A stretch of DNA of 64,000 bases from a virus. The notes beneath the pieces were generated by a model. The model saw only the letters and a list, made by a program, of their open reading frames with translations, was not told the DNA's origin and searched no databases. Of this stretch, positions 31,396 to 41,018 are shown piece after piece. Positions within the stretch are counted from its first letter, which is position 1, and each line of letters opens with the position of its first letter. Position numbers and translations under genes: made by a program. Location: IMG/VR virus record IMGVR_UViG_3300022538_000472, positions 1 through 64,000 of that record, one strand, 5' to 3'.

Positions 31396-32061
31396 TTACT
31401 TTATACTCCACTGTTCCTCGAATCGCGCTTTATTCCTGAAGAAGATTTCCTTCTGGTGAGGCATTTTACCCCAGGTAGCATTGCCGATATGATTGCACCA
31501 ACCAGTCTTGACCAGATCGTAGCCTGCCTTCTTTACAGCGCACCAGAATGCCTTATCTTCGTAGAAACCTATCCCATATCCCTCATCTAAATACCCCACC
31601 ACATCCAGCACGTCCCGCCGCGTCATCCACAGCGCGCCGAACATGTGACCCCAGGGGACAACTTGTCGTCCCACTTTATGCTGCGTATCGTGTGCGTGAA
31701 GATGCGAACTAATAACCCCAGTGCCGTCCTGCCAGGCTTCTATAGCATTCGCTGCCCAGTCGTGGATGAACTCTATGTCGTTATTTGACACGATGAGCCA
31801 ATCACCGCGCGCCACCTTGAGCCCCTGGTTGACCGCTGGCCCGAAGCCAAGATTGTGTGGATTGCGGATGTACACGTCGGCCACGCTGCGCAGATAGTCG
31901 CCGCCGACGGGGGAGCCATTGTCTACCATGATCAGTTCAAAACTGGCGCTGGTATGCCGCCGGATTGAGTCCACGCAATTCGTAACGAAGCGCAGGAGTT
32001 CGGCATTCTTGTCGGGGAGCAATAGATTGGGGATTATGATGCTCACATTTGCTCTGTTCAT
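31396..32061 (-). CDS. Family 2 glycosyltransferase
   Basis: The start is taken at ATG 32061, one base overlapping the upstream stop. GT-A fold: VSIIIPNLLLPDKNAELL, FELIMVDNGSP, NLGFGPAVNQGLKVARGDW and NNDIEF as the metal site, then GALWMTRRDVLDVVGYLDE and FYEDKAFWCAV. It transfers a sugar from a nucleotide donor. It sits between tail-tip genes and the tape-measure, so its target could be the virion. Confidence 0.85.
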   Translation of the reverse strand: MNRANVSIIIPNLLLPDKNAELLRFVTNCVDSIRRHTSASFELIMVDNGSPVGGDYLRSVADVYIRNPHNLGFGPAVNQGLKVARGDWLIVSNNDIEFIHDWAANAIEAWQDGTGVISSHLHAHDTQHKVGRQVVPWGHMFGALWMTRRDVLDVVGYLDEGYGIGFYEDKAFWCAVKKAGYDLVKTGWCNHIGNATWGKMPHQKEIFFRNKARFEEQWSIK

Positions 32062-32765
32062 TAGCATCTCCACCGCTCGGGCGGTTCCAAGGTCTTCCAG
32101 TTCACGGGCTCGATAGACTTTTTGCCTTTGTAGTAGCCGTCGGTGATGATTGAATTCTCGCCGATGTGGTAGCAGTAGGTGTGTGTCAAGTAGCCAACTC
32201 TGAACCCCGCTGCCCGTGTGTCATTGCATTTGCGCAGTGTTGGGGTAGAGCCGAAGTTGTTTCTGTAATGTGGCAATGGCTTTAACATGAGCAACTTGCG
32301 ACGCACGAACATGAAGGTGCCACCGACGAAGCGGCAGTAGGTTACCTCGCCTCTGACTTCCTGTGGCCTACGATTCGCGCCAGGATGATTGAGTGCCATT
32401 ACACCAAGTTCTGGATGGTTCGGCAATGCCGCTAGACCTCGCGCCAGCCAGTCGGGTTCAATGTCTGGACATAGCACGTCATCGTCTACGAACACTACCG
32501 GGTCTGAACACGCTAGCCAAGAGCCGACGTTGATGTTTGCCATCTGACCTGTGCGGTCGCCGCGCATTAGCAGGTTGGCTAGTTGACCCTGAGCATAGAG
32601 TCCGAGTAGATATTCCACTGTTTCTTCGTCATCGGAAGCATCATTGATGATATGAAGCGCAAAGGGAGACTTGGTACGCTCAAAGATATGCGCCACTGTG
32701 CGCCGTAGATAGTGGAGTCGGTTGCGGGTTGTCAGTACGATGTCAGTTATAACTTGTTTGCTCAC
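32061..32765 (-). CDS. Family 2 glycosyltransferase
   Basis: VLTTRNRLHYLRRTVAHI, LHIINDASDDEETVEYL, NINVGSWLACSDPVVFVDDDVLC (DDD metal site), and FVGGTFMFVRRKLL. It is clearly paralogous to the transferase at 55269 (same DDDVLCPD/DDDILCPD motif and the end KTLEPPERW/KTLRPPEEW), so one probably arose from the other. Confidence 0.83.
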   Translation of the reverse strand: MSKQVITDIVLTTRNRLHYLRRTVAHIFERTKSPFALHIINDASDDEETVEYLLGLYAQGQLANLLMRGDRTGQMANINVGSWLACSDPVVFVDDDVLCPDIEPDWLARGLAALPNHPELGVMALNHPGANRRPQEVRGEVTYCRFVGGTFMFVRRKLLMLKPLPHYRNNFGSTPTLRKCNDTRAAGFRVGYLTHTYCYHIGENSIITDGYYKGKKSIEPVNWKTLEPPERWRC

Positions 32766-32768
32766 TGC

Positions 32769-32957
32769 TCATCCCTTCTCAGGATTCAGACCTGGACCTC
32801 GAATTGTCCTCCTCCAAGTAACATACCATCCATCCGCTTCCTCAAATGACCGTACATCGACCGCAGCGAATGGAACTACTTCGTAACCTCCCTGCTCATC
32901 CTTGAATGGCCCTGCGGTTTGACGCTCAACCAGGTCCATATATTTCTCATCAATCAT
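32769..32957 (-). CDS. Small hypothetical protein
   Basis: Sixty-two residues, MIDEKYMDLVERQTAGPFKD at the start, with an Asp/Glu-rich middle and WYVTWRRTIRG near the end. No motif recognised. It lies between two glycosyltransferases. Confidence 0.45.
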   Translation of the reverse strand: MIDEKYMDLVERQTAGPFKDEQGGYEVVPFAAVDVRSFEEADGWYVTWRRTIRGPGLNPEKG

Positions 32958-32958
32958 T

Positions 32959-34233
32959 TCACATTCCCTCTATTGCCGCCCATAGTGTCGGCCATACTCC
33001 TTCCAGACTTCTGGTCTTGCGCGCCTCGGCGTGCAATCTCAGCACTGGATTGTGTTCCATCTGGTACGCTATCCCTGCCGCGACGTGTTTCATGTAGTCC
33101 TGGCGATTAGCATAAGTTGTCGTAGTGCTCCCAGGCATGCCAGTGTTCACGTCGATTGCAGATGAGAACTTATACAGTAGTGCCTTTCCATCATACTGCC
33201 TGAACACCGGCAAGTCAAAGTTAAGCACAAGTCCACATCGCTTCCACATCGCCTCTGGTAGGATGAGCGGGTCGCACTCTGATACCGAAGGATGTACTAT
33301 TACGTCAGCAACTTCCATCAAGTCCAGCACTGCTTTGTGCGGAATACAGTAGTTGTAGGGTGCGCCATCCCACCGGCCCTCCATGTCAGACGTGAAGAAA
33401 ACTGGTACGTCCAAGTCATCAGCCTGCTTCTTCATCTCATCTCGATATGTCAGTTTGTCGCCTGCAATGCTATGAAAGTCGGCAATGACTACCCTGGCAT
33501 TGAATCCCATCTTACATAGTTCGGCAAATATCTCAATTATGATGTGAGGTTGCTTGCCACGATCGAGGCGGCAGGGATAGAAGGCAATTACATCTGCTTT
33601 CATCAGATCTGCCCTTGCGACCATCTGTTTCGCGGCAGGGTCAAAACTCTCACAGAAGTCAATCGCGTTGGGAATAATTACAATCTCATCCAACTCATAA
33701 CCAAACAAGGCTCCCTTGCGCATCACTTCCTCAGTGTGCATTGCCACCAGTCGTGAGTTAGGGAATTGCCCCTGGACTTCCTTCTTGAATTGCCCCATCT
33801 TGTTGTGGACGCCCATCTTGGTGGCAGAATGCACCCAGTGAAGCCATTTTAGGTCAGGTCGTACAGCGGCAACCCTGCGGCCTGCGATTTCGTACTTGAA
33901 CATGTTGGGCTGATAAATCATGTCATGGCTCATGACCACGTCAAAGTCCTTCAATGCCCCCAGCATCTGCGCTGAAAGACGCCCAATTTCCTCACCAGTT
34001 TTGTCTGTGAGATTGACCACATTGCCGCCGATCTCACCGGGGTCAAGTTCTACGATCTCAGCGCCCTCGTAGTCTGCTGCGTGGCGGTCATACTGAAAGC
34101 CCTTGCGCACCAGAAGTCGTGGTTTGTAACCACCGCACGCCAACATCGTGATCTGGCTCTGCACAACCCTGCACAAGCTGTAGGCAGGATCATAGTTTGA
34201 GAAATCACTTAGTACACAAACTCTATTCATCAA
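32959..34233 (-). CDS. Family 4-like glycosyltransferase (GT-B fold)
   Basis: 424 residues. N-terminal Rossmann features (VCVLSDFSNYDPAYSL, VVMSHDMIYQPNMF) and a C-terminal domain with IAFYPCRLDRGKQPHIII, ADVIVHPSVSECDPLILPEAMWKRC (the E-x7-E region) and FLVFRQY-like end pieces. A retaining transferase that uses a nucleotide-sugar is likely. The start overlaps the tape-measure stop by four bases. Confidence 0.78.
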   Translation of the reverse strand: MMNRVCVLSDFSNYDPAYSLCRVVQSQITMLACGGYKPRLLVRKGFQYDRHAADYEGAEIVELDPGEIGGNVVNLTDKTGEEIGRLSAQMLGALKDFDVVMSHDMIYQPNMFKYEIAGRRVAAVRPDLKWLHWVHSATKMGVHNKMGQFKKEVQGQFPNSRLVAMHTEEVMRKGALFGYELDEIVIIPNAIDFCESFDPAAKQMVARADLMKADVIAFYPCRLDRGKQPHIIIEIFAELCKMGFNARVVIADFHSIAGDKLTYRDEMKKQADDLDVPVFFTSDMEGRWDGAPYNYCIPHKAVLDLMEVADVIVHPSVSECDPLILPEAMWKRCGLVLNFDLPVFRQYDGKALLYKFSSAIDVNTGMPGSTTTTYANRQDYMKHVAAGIAYQMEHNPVLRLHAEARKTRSLEGVWPTLWAAIEGM

Positions 34234-37200
34234 ATCGCCTCACTTACCGCTTGTCTGACTCTCACCTCAAACTCCGCCAAGTCCATCCCGTCGTTGATAT
34301 AGTTCGGCCCGATGGTTACCTCTGTGCTGCTATATACTGCTGCAGGAGCCATCATTGCAGGCGCAACCAGTCCTAGCGATGCTGAAAAGCCCGCTGCTGC
34401 CTGCATCATATCAGCCTCGATTCCACCCTGCATCGCAGCACTGAGTTGAACTGGCACTTGAAATCCTACATCACGCAGTGCTTTGCCTGTAGCATAATCT
34501 AGTGCATCTAGCAGTCTCACACCAGTCTGGGAGCGAATGGAATCTACCAATCCGTCTGTGATCTTGTCGCCCATCATGTCGCCGACTTCCTCGCCTGAGT
34601 GCCAGCGAAGCCAATCTAGAATCTCACCCCATAGCCAGCTCCAGAAGTCCGAGGCCCATGTCGTGACTGCCTTCACGCCCGCCATTATCTTAGTCAATAT
34701 CTTGCCTCCAATTTCCTTGATCTTCTCCCACCAAGTCCCCGCACCAATTGCACCTATTAGGCCCTCTAACTTGGTTCTTAGAGTACCAACGATGCCCGTC
34801 GCCGCACCCCAAAGAGTAGTGAGTCCAGACTTGATCATATTCACAATCTTCTCGCCCAGGTCTTGAACCTTCTGCCAAACTGTAAGAGCAAAAGTACCCA
34901 CTGCGCCCAAAGCCTCCAGTTTTGTTGCGATTGCACCAGTTACGTTAGTCCAGAGTGTAACGAGACCATCCCTGATCGAATTGGCAATGTTATAACCAAT
35001 GTTCATTATGTTATTGTAGAGAGTAGAACCAAAAGCGAGAATATCAGCAAGCGCCGAGAGCGCAGATTCCACTGCTGAACTCACCAATCCCATTGCCATA
35101 TTCACTATGCCCTCGAGCGCGTTGAACATCGTTTCAAACGCACTCCGTAGATTTCCAACCCAGGTATCCCACGTCGACTCAATCCTGCTACTGATAGTCT
35201 CAATAGCAGTTTCAATACTACCGAAAGTCGTGTTTACAAACGTCTCAATTGCACCCCAGGCAGTCTCCCAAACAGATTGAATTAGCCCGGTGAAAATGCC
35301 CCATGCCGTTTCAATTGAGCCACTTATAGTCCCAATTAGAGTCTCAATGCCGTTGAATGTAGTATCAACAAAAGTCTCAATAGCGGCCCAGACTGTCTCC
35401 CAAGTGGACTGTACAGAACTAGTGAAAGTCTCCCATGCTGTCTCAATATTGCCAGAGACTGTGCCAATGAAGGTCTCAATGTTGCCGAAAGTTGTGTCAA
35501 CGAAAGTTTCGATTGCGCCCCATACTGTCTCCCAGGCTTCTTGCACTGCCCCTGTAAATGTCTCCCAAGCCTCCTGAATGTTGCCAGATACAGTGTTAAT
35601 CAGAGTCTCAATATTGCTGAAAGTCGTATCCACGAAAGTTTCAATTGCACCCCAGACATTTTCCCAGACTTCCTCTAGAGCACCAGTGAAGGATACCCAC
35701 AGAGATTCAATATCACCTGCAATCCGGTCAATCAGTGCCTCAATTGCATTGAAAACTGTGTCCACAAAGTCCCGAATGTCGTCCCAGGTATCCTCCCAGA
35801 GTTCAAATAGCAGGTCAACAAAGTCCTCCCAGTCGCCACCGATTGCGGTCGTGATGGTATCGATTATCTTCTCAATTGCACTCATCACGCGGTCAACGAT
35901 GCGCTCTATGGACTCGAACACTTTCTCGGTCGTGTCAAGGATTTTCTCAAAAATCTTCTCCCAGATTTTCAGGATGACTTCTAGGACAACGACGATGACC
36001 TTCTCAATCTTGTCCATCATGTCGGGAATAATGGAGCCACCAACCAACTTCTTTTTGAGATCCTTGAAGAAGCCTAGGACACCCTTGACGAATCCCTCTA
36101 TGAGTTTATAGAGTCCCTCAAATGGCTTTGTGATGTATTTAATCATCAACTTGACTGTCTTTCTGAACATCACGCCCGCGTTCGTGAAGACCTTGCCGAA
36201 TCCCTTGATGACCTTCTGCCAGTCGCCCTCGAAGACGCCAGTGAAGATGTCCTTGAAGCCCTGGATTTGTTCCTTCCACGCTGCAATGTACTCACGGATA
36301 TCTCCGAGGACACTACCGAATGTCTCTGCAAAGAATTTGATTACGCTCGTTGCCGCTCCCAAGACACCAGAGATTACTGCTCCTAGTATCTCAATTGCGA
36401 CTACGATTATGCCCACGACGGTCTCGATGCCGCTACCAGATTCGTCAAACTCGACTCCAAACTCCTCTAAGATTCCTTTGACTGCCTCCCAGATTTCCCC
36501 AAAAGAGGCCCCTATGTCCTTGAAGGCTGGAATGACAGTGTCTTGGATAACCTTCCAGATTGAACCGAAGACTGCCTCAAAGACCTGGCCTATCTGACTT
36601 AGCGCAGACCGAATTGCGGGGCCATTGTCCACAAACCATTGCTGAATTTCACCAACTACTTCTATGACAGTTCCCACCGCCTCTATGATGGGATCTACAA
36701 AATTCACCATTATGTTTCTCGAGATTTCATCACCAAACAGGTTCTGGAGAGTATGACCGACACCTTCCATTAACCCCATGATGTCTCCACCTAAAGCGAA
36801 AACAATGGCATTGTAAAGCGGCTCGAATGCCTTGCCCAATTCGGTAACTGTCTTAATTATTGACTGAAACGCTCCCGGTAGATTAGCAAGAAAGTCATTG
36901 AGCGGGTCACCCTCCTCAAGGAGAACAATAAACCAGTTTACCAAGTCGCCCAGTACTGCTCCGATCTCCTCAAAGGCTGCTGAGACCATCGGACCATACT
37001 TTTCAACCAGTCCAGAGAATGCTGTAGTGATGCTAGTCAATGCTGGAAGCAGTGCCGTACCGATCCTAATCTTCAGCGTCTCCATGACGCCGTCTAGCGC
37101 TTCCTGTTGTGCCGCATAGGTTTCGGCCCTGGCTTCACCCTGCTCCATCATACTGGCCGCGCCCTCGATTGCCTCCTCCATCCCAACCCAGCCATCAATG

Positions 37201-38390
37201 CCCTCGCCCATCAGCACATTCATTGACCGCATGCCCTGAGCAGTAAAGATAGCCTGAAGAGCCGCGTCACGTTCGGCATCGGTCGCATCGCCCAGGGCGA
37301 TCTCGAACTGCCCGATTATGTCAACCAAGGGAAGCATTGCACCTTGTTCGTCATAGGTAACAATACCAAGTTCCTCCATCGCCGCTGTTGCCTTGGGAGT
37401 TGTCTTGCCAAGATCAAGAAGCATACGGTTGAGAGAAGTACCAGCCATAGACCCCTGTATGCCTCTGGTGCTCAGGAGCGCGAGGGCATTGTTCGTGTCT
37501 TGAATGCTAATGCTCATTGCACCCGCCGTCGGGCCGACCATCTTAAGTGCCTCAGCAAGTCCCTCAACCTCAGCAACGGATGCATCAGCCGCCCTGACCA
37601 AATTGTCCATCGCCACGACCACGAACTCGTCTGCGGTCATGCCCGCTTCCTCGGCCTGCCCGCCGAAAGTAGAGAGCGCGATGGCCGCCAGGTCAGACGC
37701 TTGCGCCATGTCGAGCGTCGTTGCCGCAGCGAGGTCTATCGAGGCGCGCAGCGCGCCACCGAGATCCGCTGTGCCTGCCATGTAGCCCTGGAGATCTCCG
37801 AAGACATCCTGGGCCGTGAGACCAGCCTTGAATAGCCCCGTTATGGCTTCCGCCGACCCGCTGGCCGAGACGCCAAGAAGCCGCGTGTCGCCGCCGACCG
37901 CGAGCGTGATCTCTGAGAGGTCTTCCATCCCAAATCCCAGATTCACCAATTCTTCTTCGACGCCGGATGCCGAGATTGTAAGCACGGCCATCGAGGACTC
38001 GAAGTCAGTGGCAAGTCCGATGCTGTCCTGGGCTAATCCAACGAGCGCCTGACCCATCTTTGCCACAGCCTGAATAGCAAACGTGGTCATAGCCGTAGCC
38101 ACGCCAGTGACAATGCTGCCAAGCATTGAAAACGACTGGCCGAATTTCCCTACTGCCCCTTCGGCCTGCCCCATCTGCCTACCAGCAACCTCTGCACTAT
38201 CTCCAGTCTTTACAAACTTACCACTGACATCACGCAACCGACCACTGGCGTCTCTGTACGTCCAATCAAGTTCCTTGGTAGACTTGACAAGTTCGTCCTG
38301 AGCTTCATCTGCCTTACCCAAGTCTCGGACAAAGCCATCTATATTCTCAGCGACAAAAGCCACGCCTGCCGGTTCAAGTCCACGCGCCAC
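34230..38390 (-). CDS. Tail tape-measure protein
   Basis: 1,386 residues. Residues 100-430 match the TP901-1 core (MTTFAIQAVAKMGQALVGLA, FESSMAVLTISASGVEEEL, LLALSTRGIQGSMAGTSLNR, QGMRSMNVLMGEG). Hydrophobic membrane-like segments lie in the middle (VGIIVVAIEILGAVISGVLG). Residues about 860-1,090 hold 5-6 tandem 44-residue repeats (VDTTFxxIETxIxTxSGxIE, AWETVWGAIETF; 35095-35765). At about 1.5 angstroms per residue the tail would be roughly 200 nm; this is an estimate from the general rule. Confidence 0.92.
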   Translation of the reverse strand: MARGLEPAGVAFVAENIDGFVRDLGKADEAQDELVKSTKELDWTYRDASGRLRDVSGKFVKTGDSAEVAGRQMGQAEGAVGKFGQSFSMLGSIVTGVATAMTTFAIQAVAKMGQALVGLAQDSIGLATDFESSMAVLTISASGVEEELVNLGFGMEDLSEITLAVGGDTRLLGVSASGSAEAITGLFKAGLTAQDVFGDLQGYMAGTADLGGALRASIDLAAATTLDMAQASDLAAIALSTFGGQAEEAGMTADEFVVVAMDNLVRAADASVAEVEGLAEALKMVGPTAGAMSISIQDTNNALALLSTRGIQGSMAGTSLNRMLLDLGKTTPKATAAMEELGIVTYDEQGAMLPLVDIIGQFEIALGDATDAERDAALQAIFTAQGMRSMNVLMGEGIDGWVGMEEAIEGAASMMEQGEARAETYAAQQEALDGVMETLKIRIGTALLPALTSITTAFSGLVEKYGPMVSAAFEEIGAVLGDLVNWFIVLLEEGDPLNDFLANLPGAFQSIIKTVTELGKAFEPLYNAIVFALGGDIMGLMEGVGHTLQNLFGDEISRNIMVNFVDPIIEAVGTVIEVVGEIQQWFVDNGPAIRSALSQIGQVFEAVFGSIWKVIQDTVIPAFKDIGASFGEIWEAVKGILEEFGVEFDESGSGIETVVGIIVVAIEILGAVISGVLGAATSVIKFFAETFGSVLGDIREYIAAWKEQIQGFKDIFTGVFEGDWQKVIKGFGKVFTNAGVMFRKTVKLMIKYITKPFEGLYKLIEGFVKGVLGFFKDLKKKLVGGSIIPDMMDKIEKVIVVVLEVILKIWEKIFEKILDTTEKVFESIERIVDRVMSAIEKIIDTITTAIGGDWEDFVDLLFELWEDTWDDIRDFVDTVFNAIEALIDRIAGDIESLWVSFTGALEEVWENVWGAIETFVDTTFSNIETLINTVSGNIQEAWETFTGAVQEAWETVWGAIETFVDTTFGNIETFIGTVSGNIETAWETFTSSVQSTWETVWAAIETFVDTTFNGIETLIGTISGSIETAWGIFTGLIQSVWETAWGAIETFVNTTFGSIETAIETISSRIESTWDTWVGNLRSAFETMFNALEGIVNMAMGLVSSAVESALSALADILAFGSTLYNNIMNIGYNIANSIRDGLVTLWTNVTGAIATKLEALGAVGTFALTVWQKVQDLGEKIVNMIKSGLTTLWGAATGIVGTLRTKLEGLIGAIGAGTWWEKIKEIGGKILTKIMAGVKAVTTWASDFWSWLWGEILDWLRWHSGEEVGDMMGDKITDGLVDSIRSQTGVRLLDALDYATGKALRDVGFQVPVQLSAAMQGGIEADMMQAAAGFSASLGLVAPAMMAPAAVYSSTEVTIGPNYINDGMDLAEFEVRVRQAVSEAI

Positions 38391-38629
38391 TACCTCTTAC
38401 CTCGCTTTGCCTTTCGCTTTGCAGCCCGTGCCACGGCATCCTCAGAATGGATTCTCACTAGATCTCTCGATTGCTTCCACGCCAGGAGTTTGACCAGGAA
38501 TCGCTTGGAGTACTTGCCGTCGTCCAGTCCACAGAGTTCATCCAACGTCGCACCTGCCGCAATAGCGGCCTCCCACATTGGGAATGACAGAGAACCATAC
38601 TCAATGCCAGTCGAGACCGCATCGCGCAA
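38390..38629 (-). CDS. Tail assembly chaperone, second part (possible frameshift product)
   Basis: It lies directly before the tape-measure gene. A TTG at 38629 is the only start in frame, but the frame is open and coding-like further up (FQITRDEFPIETVGLRDAV) until a stop near 38730. The overlap with the end of the previous gene suggests a +1 (or -2) ribosomal frameshift fusion, as with lambda G/GT chaperones. A candidate slip site is TTT C in AACTTTCC (about 38671-38678, minus strand). Confidence 0.6.
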   Translation of the reverse strand: MRDAVSTGIEYGSLSFPMWEAAIAAGATLDELCGLDDGKYSKRFLVKLLAWKQSRDLVRIHSEDAVARAAKRKAKRGKR

Positions 38630-38654
38630 CCCAACTGTTTCAATCGGAAATTCA

Positions 38655-39188
38655 TCACGCGTTATCTGGAAAGTTAGCGGCTGCCTCTGCCACCTCCGTT
38701 CGGCTGATTCCAGACAGGACGCCGAGCCTAATCAAATCGGCTGACGCAACGGCGATGAAGGACTTGTACAGAAACTCACGCTCAATTGGGTCGTCAAAGT
38801 CGAATTTACCCAAGTCCAGATAGCCCATCTTCTCCATTAGTTGCAGCCGCTTGACCCATTCGTTGTCTTCTGGCACACCATCCGTCAGTTCAACGCCAAA
38901 CATAATCATCACATCAAGGCCAGCACGAACGCGCTTTCGCTGTGCATCCTTGACCGCATCACAATAATCTGGGTCAAGTGGATTCTCTTCGTCCCGGCCT
39001 TTCTTCTCATTATAGGACACCGGCACTTGCGGATCACGAATTCGTGCCACAGCCTCATCGATCAACGACGCTGCAACTGGCACTATGCGTGCGCGAATGC
39101 CGGTGCTCAATACCTCAGTACCGTCCTCGTCCATGCCGCGTCTAGCCTTCGCCACTTCCACGGCTGGATTGAGTTTTTGCTCTGTCAT
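38655..39188 (-). CDS. Tail assembly chaperone, first part
   Basis: The start is set at ATG 39188 (MTEQKLNPAVEVAKARRGMD), since longer frames reach into the tail-tube gene. The protein is helical, with MEKMGYLDLGKFDFDDPIER and SADLIRLGVLSGI. Position between tube and tape-measure genes and a partner in another frame fit the G component of a chaperone pair. Sequence alone is not decisive. Confidence 0.6.
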   Translation of the reverse strand: MTEQKLNPAVEVAKARRGMDEDGTEVLSTGIRARIVPVAASLIDEAVARIRDPQVPVSYNEKKGRDEENPLDPDYCDAVKDAQRKRVRAGLDVMIMFGVELTDGVPEDNEWVKRLQLMEKMGYLDLGKFDFDDPIEREFLYKSFIAVASADLIRLGVLSGISRTEVAEAAANFPDNA

Positions 39189-39225
39189 TTGACCTCCCAG
39201 GTCCGAGAGTTGTTTGTTCGTCTGA

Positions 39226-40719
39226 TTAGTCTTCGCCGACCACCAGGATACCATCGTCGGCAACTGAACCTTCACCGACGAGGACATTAAAGTTCACATC
39301 ATCTTCGCAGGCTGCCAGCGCATTGAAATCTCGCGCCGTGGGCAGATTGCCGACGCCTTCTGGCAATGCCACGAGGGAATAACCACCGTCGTAACTGCGC
39401 CATGCCTTACCGACGTTGCCCAGGTGTCCGGCGACGTACATCACACTATCCGATGCGAACTGAACGTCGTGCAGGACTGTTGCCAGTCCAGGGAGTGCTT
39501 TCGCCGTCCAGGTCACGCCACCGTCCAAAGTGTAGTACAACAGGCCGGTATCTGTAGTGACCCACCACTCATTCTCATCTTTGATCCAGATGGCAGTGAG
39601 GTTCGCGCCAGTGCCAGTGTCGCCTTCGGCAACCTGCCAGCCGGTGCGGTTCTTCGTCCAGATGATGGTATCGTTGTCACCGACTGCGACTGCAAACTCA
39701 TCTGAGATTGCATGCACCGCGTTCAGATGATCGGTGTCGGCAACTCCAGCATCAAGCTCAGAGACACCAGCGGTTGGGTCTGTCGTCCAGTAGACATAAC
39801 CGCCGTCACCGACGATGAACGCGCCTGTGCCAACTGACCAGACGTCACTCGGTTCTTTGGTTGCGACGAAGCCAGTGTCGACCTCTGTCCAGCCCAGGGC
39901 TACACCTGCATCTACATCAGCACGCAGTTTCCAGTGCAGGCTACCAGAGTCATTGCTCACGACGAAGAGATAGTCACCTAAGCAGGCCAGGGCGTTTGCC
40001 GTCTCCAGCGCCACGAGAGTGTTGATCTCGTCCTCAGCCCAGGTTGAGCCCTTGTCGAGGCTATAGTAGATGTCTGGTGCTGTGCCTTCGGAGCCCAGAA
40101 TACCACCAGCGAGAGCGTAGATTTTCTCGCAGCCCCAGGATTCGTCTTCGCACTCACCGCAGGTTACCTGGTCGCAGATTACTACATCCACAACCTCGTT
40201 GAGCGCCACGTCTTTGCCACGCTCGGCAAATGTCAACTGGAGCACCTCGTAGATTGTACCAATGCTCAGGTCTACATTCTCATTGACGGTTGAATTCTCC
40301 CCGCTTTCCAATGCACCCAAGTCATCCACACTCCACGAGGGCAGGAAAACATTCTCCAGGATTACCGCCTTGGTGAAACTGTTGAAAGCTCTGGGATCGG
40401 TGCATTCACCGAAGTGGTACTGTACATCGGCGGCACAACGCCGCTTGGCAATTGCCAAAAGCAAACTGGCGAGATCAGCTGCATAGCGGCCTGTGAGCGA
40501 AGACGAAGCGCGGTCAACGCTGCCCTGGACCTGGCCTATCTCGACGAACTCTCCATATCGCGTGGGGTCAGGGCATTCGATCTTCTCAATATCCCCGAAC
40601 GACTGGTCTAGCGGGCCGGCCTTCATACAAGACTGAAAATCCGGCTCGTGATTGGGTCGTGCCCGACCGTCTATGAGAAACACTCTGCTGTAAGCAGTCT
40701 TGGCGGGATTGAACGACAT
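39226..40719 (-). CDS. Major tail (tube) protein fused to a beta-propeller-like domain
   Basis: Position just before the chaperones suggests the tube protein. The first about 195 residues start MSFNPAKTAYSRVFLIDGRA. The last about 290 contain repeated blades (DIYYSLDKGSTWAEDEIN, HLNAVHAISDEFAVAVGDND, LLYYTLDGGVTWTA, SDSVMYVAGHLGNVGKAW) with S-x-D-x-G-x-T/S-W Asp-boxes, as in YCF48/BNR propellers. A decoration domain on every tail subunit would be unusual and could bind sugars. Confidence 0.68.
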   Translation of the reverse strand: MSFNPAKTAYSRVFLIDGRARPNHEPDFQSCMKAGPLDQSFGDIEKIECPDPTRYGEFVEIGQVQGSVDRASSSLTGRYAADLASLLLAIAKRRCAADVQYHFGECTDPRAFNSFTKAVILENVFLPSWSVDDLGALESGENSTVNENVDLSIGTIYEVLQLTFAERGKDVALNEVVDVVICDQVTCGECEDESWGCEKIYALAGGILGSEGTAPDIYYSLDKGSTWAEDEINTLVALETANALACLGDYLFVVSNDSGSLHWKLRADVDAGVALGWTEVDTGFVATKEPSDVWSVGTGAFIVGDGGYVYWTTDPTAGVSELDAGVADTDHLNAVHAISDEFAVAVGDNDTIIWTKNRTGWQVAEGDTGTGANLTAIWIKDENEWWVTTDTGLLYYTLDGGVTWTAKALPGLATVLHDVQFASDSVMYVAGHLGNVGKAWRSYDGGYSLVALPEGVGNLPTARDFNALAACEDDVNFNVLVGEGSVADDGILVVGED

Positions 40720-40721
40720 AA

Positions 40722-41009
40722 CTAACCTCCATCTTTGGCACTGCGATAGAGAGCAATGACTCGCTGTCTAAGCGCAGTCGATATTGCGGCAGTGAGTCCA
40801 CTCTGTGACCCAGTGACGTCCTTCAGTGTGATCAACCGCCGCACGACTAACTCGTTGTGTAAGTTCCGCCTGACCGCTTCCCAGTCTATAGCTGAGAGAT
40901 CAGGTGGATCTTGTGGGAGTCCCTGCGGTGCGTCAGAGTTAGGGTCATCTCTGCGCAGCAGCGACAGGTGAAAGTATCCTCTGGCATCCTTCCATTGGAC
41001 AAGTTTCAT
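40722..41009 (-). CDS. Small head-tail region protein
   Basis: Ninety-five residues: MKLVQWKDARGYFHLSLLRR at the start and a helical C-terminus (SGLTAAISTALRQRVIALYR). Two bases from the tube gene. It may be a completion or neck protein; not recognised by sequence. Confidence 0.5.
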   Translation of the reverse strand: MKLVQWKDARGYFHLSLLRRDDPNSDAPQGLPQDPPDLSAIDWEAVRRNLHNELVVRRLITLKDVTGSQSGLTAAISTALRQRVIALYRSAKDGG

Positions 41010-41018
41010 AAGTACCTC

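Noticed and set aside
35290-36111. Plus-strand frames opposite the tape-measure repeats
   Set aside because: Repetitive shadow of the 44-residue repeats; no starts or family motifs.
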